A DNA stretch of 35,647 nt from the NCBI GenBank assembly GCA_027946555.1, contig JAPEVC010000298.1:1-35647 (forward strand). Direction: 5' to 3'. The stretch is from Gnomoniopsis sp. IMI 355080 (taxonomy: Eukaryota; Ascomycota; Sordariomycetes; Diaporthales; Gnomoniaceae). The position numbers were made by a program, and so were the translations under genes. Positions within the stretch are counted from its first letter, which is position 1. The number at the start of each line of letters is the position of its first letter. Of this stretch, positions 32,782 through 35,647 are shown in pieces. The notes below the pieces were generated by a model. That model was not told where the DNA came from and made no database searches. It saw only the letters and a list, made by a program, of their open reading frames with translations.

Positions 32782-35228
32782 GCACAAGGTAGGATGTGCA
32801 GAGCAAGGCAATTTTCGGTGGCCTGTGATCTGTCTTGCTTTATGTCTGCCTCTTTTTTGTTCACATCACTTTGGTACTCAAAAAGGTATCGTACTTTGAT
32901 TGTATTTTGGAGTCTGCCTGACAACCTTTGTTATTGTTGTTGCCCAAATCTGGCAAACAAGCTTGCCAGTCAGCTTGCAATATTGGGAGCTTTGCTATAC
33001 AAGCACACTCTTTTGTTGGTAGAGCATTGCAAACGCTCGCAAATGAGAGATAAGGCGAGTTCAGTCAGACTTGTCCAGTGCACAAGCCACAGTGATGCCA
33101 GGTACGAGTTCATCGCCGGTGCCTTCGTGTTATCGCGGAGACTGTTGGTCACACACTGCCGCTGAGGAAGCAGGGCCGCCATCTGACAAAGTCGACTAGT
33201 ATTCTGCGCAGGATCATGGGGACTCGGTCTCAGGAGACGTGCTTCGATACCGTTGCGTTCTTCCAAGATTTCTGAGCACCCAGGGATTTCTTCTAATTCC
33301 AATCCCAGCCTTTCATTTTGATTCATCAGGCGCCTGGGATAATAACTCGGACTGAGAGTATCATTGAAGGGCACTTTTTATCATCTTGCATTAACAAAGG
33401 CCTTGACTATTGACGGAAACTCTAAGGGTTATCACGATTGCTTACAAACTAGAAGCCATCTCAGGTGATGGCCTCGAACCATTGACCCCAACAATCCGTT
33501 AGGTCTGTGAGGTCATGTGTGTCACGAGCAGAAGAACCGCGCAATATTCCTGATCGAAGCTAGTAGTTAAGAAGATGCTTCTGATTCATTAACCTCTACA
33601 TCTGATTTTCCATTTGAGGATGAAACCTCAAGAAAGTGCTGTACTTGTACATGACAGCAAGTCTGTATCAAGTACCACTCAGGATAGCGTGAAGGATCCA
33701 GAGAGAAGGCACCCTCCGAAGCGTTGTGCGATCAGATTGGCACTCAGCAGTATTCCCCATGATTAGCCAAGTGCTCTACGAGAAGTTTCAGTCCTTGAAA
33801 CATGGTATTCTTCATCTTTCATCGAGACTTACTTTGGGCGGCTTCCAAGCGACCCCCCGGGGGGAGGGCACTTGATACAGCAGCAGCATACAAGATTGGG
33901 ACAACGCATAGAGCGCTACAGCTCGGAAGCAGTACCCGAACAACGCCTCTTGGAAAGATATTTCAAAAGGCCGGGCACTTTGGGCCTCCCTTACCTAGAG
34001 ACTCCCTGGCATGAGGCACAACGAACGAGGGACCGTCCCATCTGATCGTCGAAATAAAGTTATGGAGACCGTTGAGGGTCTCAATCAATGTCAAACAAGC
34101 AAAAACCCACAGTTCGTCGTCGTCAGTTCCCGCGTACCTTATTGCGCAATCCGCATGTGACAACCCAGGACGATCAGCACGAACAAACATCGTTTTCGAA
34201 CGATGATATGCGGACTGCCCTGACGGTTGGACCATGTGGGCTTGTGGCATCGTGGACGTGCGCGACGTTGTGCGCTGGGTTGCGAGGAGACCTGGGACCG
34301 GGCTCGCGTGGCGCGGGACGCAGGCTCGCTCTGACGTTGTATTGCTACGCAAGATGGGGACAGGATACCCACGGTTTGATGTTGGGACAAACCTAACCTT
34401 GTCTTCCACTCTGGTGGCCCAAACGTCTTGCAGTGTGTAATCGTTTTTTTCTTCTTCTTTTTGCCATACTCGGTACTATGTAGCACTTCCAATTACTCCT
34501 CTCCATCCTAGCACGGACACACAGAGGGATAGAGAAAGAGGTACGGCTCTACGGGCCGCCACCAACATGCCTGCAGCGCTTACCCCTGGCATTGCCCTGA
34601 CGCTTTCAAACCTTGGACCACATTGAATACAACTGCTCTGCAGGTGATGGCTTGCGGTGGGAAAGGAAGCTTTGTTTCACGTTCCAAGCAGGCCTTTCTG
34701 GCAACTTGCCCTTGCTACGATCGAAGATCTCGTAAAGACAAGAAGGGCAATGAACGACCAGGGAACGCTTACCGCTCGCTTGTGTCGCCAATCGCCATGT
34801 GTTAGGTAGGACCCAACCGCCCGGCGCCGGCTTTCTCGTATGGGGGGGATAGCTCGGGGCTTGAATAGGCTCGGCTTATATGGGGCTGATGGGCTTGACT
34901 TTCTCGGCCTGCCCAGCTTTGCCTGGGCACACTTGGGGCTGTAATCTAGTAGGCAAGGCTTGGAAACCTTTGACGTGGGGGGGAGGGGACAGCGAGCGAG
35001 CTGTTTATTTTCCTTTCGGATGTTTGTCACCGAAAGGCAATTGAGGGTTTGGATGATAGCAAACGGCCTCGCTTGTTGAGACGAGACGAGGCGAGGGCCA
35101 CGCTCAGTGAGTTCGACGAGCTCATGTAGTATGCTTTGTTCGAAGCGAGGGCTGCCAGCCGGGCCGCGGCATGGATCTGGGCGGGAGTCGAATGCCCCCA
35201 CTTATTGGCCCACATGAAAGTTAGGGCG

Positions 35229-35290
35229 TGAGGGGAAGAAGAGAAATAGAGAGGCACAGAGAGAGACAGAGAGAGGAGGGGAGGAGGAGC
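35229..35290 (+). repeat. Purine-rich (GA)n-like low-complexity tract
   Basis: About 60 bases of almost only A and G, built from irregular GAGAGA, GAGACA and GAGGAG units. Such polypurine tracts are common in fungal promoters and 5' UTRs and can form triplex DNA. No exact tandem unit is present. Confidence 0.6.
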
Positions 35291-35499
35291 TCATTGCTTA
35301 GCTCTTGATCATTTCGTTTGTTGGCCGTTCCGCAGGACCTTTCAGCTTAACTACCTAGGTACGTACTTGACTTCTCTTTGCAACTAATCATAATGGAGAC
35401 ACTGTTGTCGAGCGTTGCTGGGGGGGGGGAGCCACGATGAGGTGAGCAAACCTGTTGATCGTTTCGTCCATCCGGCCAGGCCTCGTGCTTGGGCCGGTT

Positions 35500-35536
35500 G
35501 GCAGTTGGGGGGAATCGACCCCCCGACCCTGCTGCC
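35500..35536. repeat. Two-part inverted repeat (hairpin)
   Basis: Outer arms GGCAG (35500-35504) and CTGCC (35532-35536) enclose inner perfect arms GGGGGG (35507-35512) and CCCCCC (35519-35524) around the loop AATCGA. A stable stem with an internal bulge would form in either strand. It superficially resembles a tRNA T-arm but lacks the other arms. Confidence 0.5.
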
Positions 35537-35647
35537 CTCACCTGAGACACAGCTACTGTATGTACAAGCCGGTACCTGCGGGATCTGCTGGGAAAGTGCG
35601 TGCATCCCTCGGCCCCGTCGCCTGGGCTTCAATGTGGTTTTGGCACC

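Larger units (their letters stand above)
32782..35647. other. Gene-free right end with low-complexity DNA
   Basis: No frame in these 2.9 kb has a recognisable domain. The left part should include the promoter of the 341-aa protein gene. Visible structure is limited to a G/C run near 33854-33866, T/C-rich DNA near 34440-34465, a perfect 6-bp inverted repeat GCCCAG..CTGGGC near 34914-34928, a purine-rich tract and a long hairpin (both listed). It may be upstream sequence of a gene outside the window. Confidence 0.45.

Noticed and set aside
33465..33530. tRNA-like piece on the minus strand containing GGTTCGAGGCC, close to a box B / T-arm
   Set aside because: No box A, no matching acceptor stem and no proper anticodon arm could be found upstream; at most a decayed fragment.
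35500..35560. Possible tRNA suggested by a T-arm-like GGGGGGTCGATTCCCCCC on the minus strand
   Set aside because: The loop lacks the invariant TTC, and no D-arm, anticodon arm or acceptor pairing is present. Kept only as a hairpin.

Overview
The window is nuclear DNA of a filamentous ascomycete (Pezizomycotina), on three grounds. Genes are interrupted by many short introns (46-118 bp) with GT..AG borders and CTGAC/CTAAT-like branch sites. Genes are monocistronic on both strands. The proteins have ascomycete features: a class II DAHP synthase, a DUF6594 protein, a fungal-type BTB protein and the SSU-processome protein Nan1/Utp17. I cannot name the species; a dothideomycete-like fungus is only a guess. 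I rebuilt exon structures by hand from splice signals and reading-frame continuity. All multi-exon models close in frame, but none has transcript support.

Layout. 1-3.3 kb: class II DAHP synthase (+), with a perfect Gcn4/CPC1 site upstream, convergent with glucose-6-phosphate 1-epimerase (-). 3.3-5.4 kb: no credible gene. 5.4-13.6 kb: an accessory-looking stretch holding an orphan nuclear-looking protein (-), a small retropepsin-like protein (-), a three-helix DUF6594 membrane protein (+), a possible decayed membrane-protein gene (-) and a BTB-domain protein (+). 14.9-18.7 kb: a divergent housekeeping pair, UTP17/NAN1 (-) and RPB10 (+), sharing a 323-bp promoter with a duplicated GCGATAAGAA element. 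18.7-22.5 kb: a long stretch with no supported gene. 22.5-24.9 kb: a seven-exon gene (+) for a 699-aa protein with repeated CWxLCxxLxxxR helices. 26.0-27.5 kb: a protein with an N-terminal Myb/SANT-like helix-turn-helix (-). 29.1-30.2 kb: a family-16 protein methyltransferase (-). 31.8-32.8 kb: an uncharacterised protein with an acidic tail (-). 32.8-35.6 kb: no supported gene, only simple-sequence and hairpin features.

Functional picture. DAHP synthase starts the shikimate pathway and the epimerase interconverts glucose-6-phosphate anomers; these are independent metabolic genes. UTP17 and RPB10 both serve RNA polymerase I output and ribosome production and probably share regulation. The 5.4-13.6 kb block looks fast-evolving. 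The most novel material is the CWxLC-repeat protein, the single-domain retropepsin-like protein with a basic tail, and the two-sided RPB10/UTP17 promoter. I found no biosynthetic cluster, no intact transposon, no CRISPR array and no tRNA or rRNA gene.
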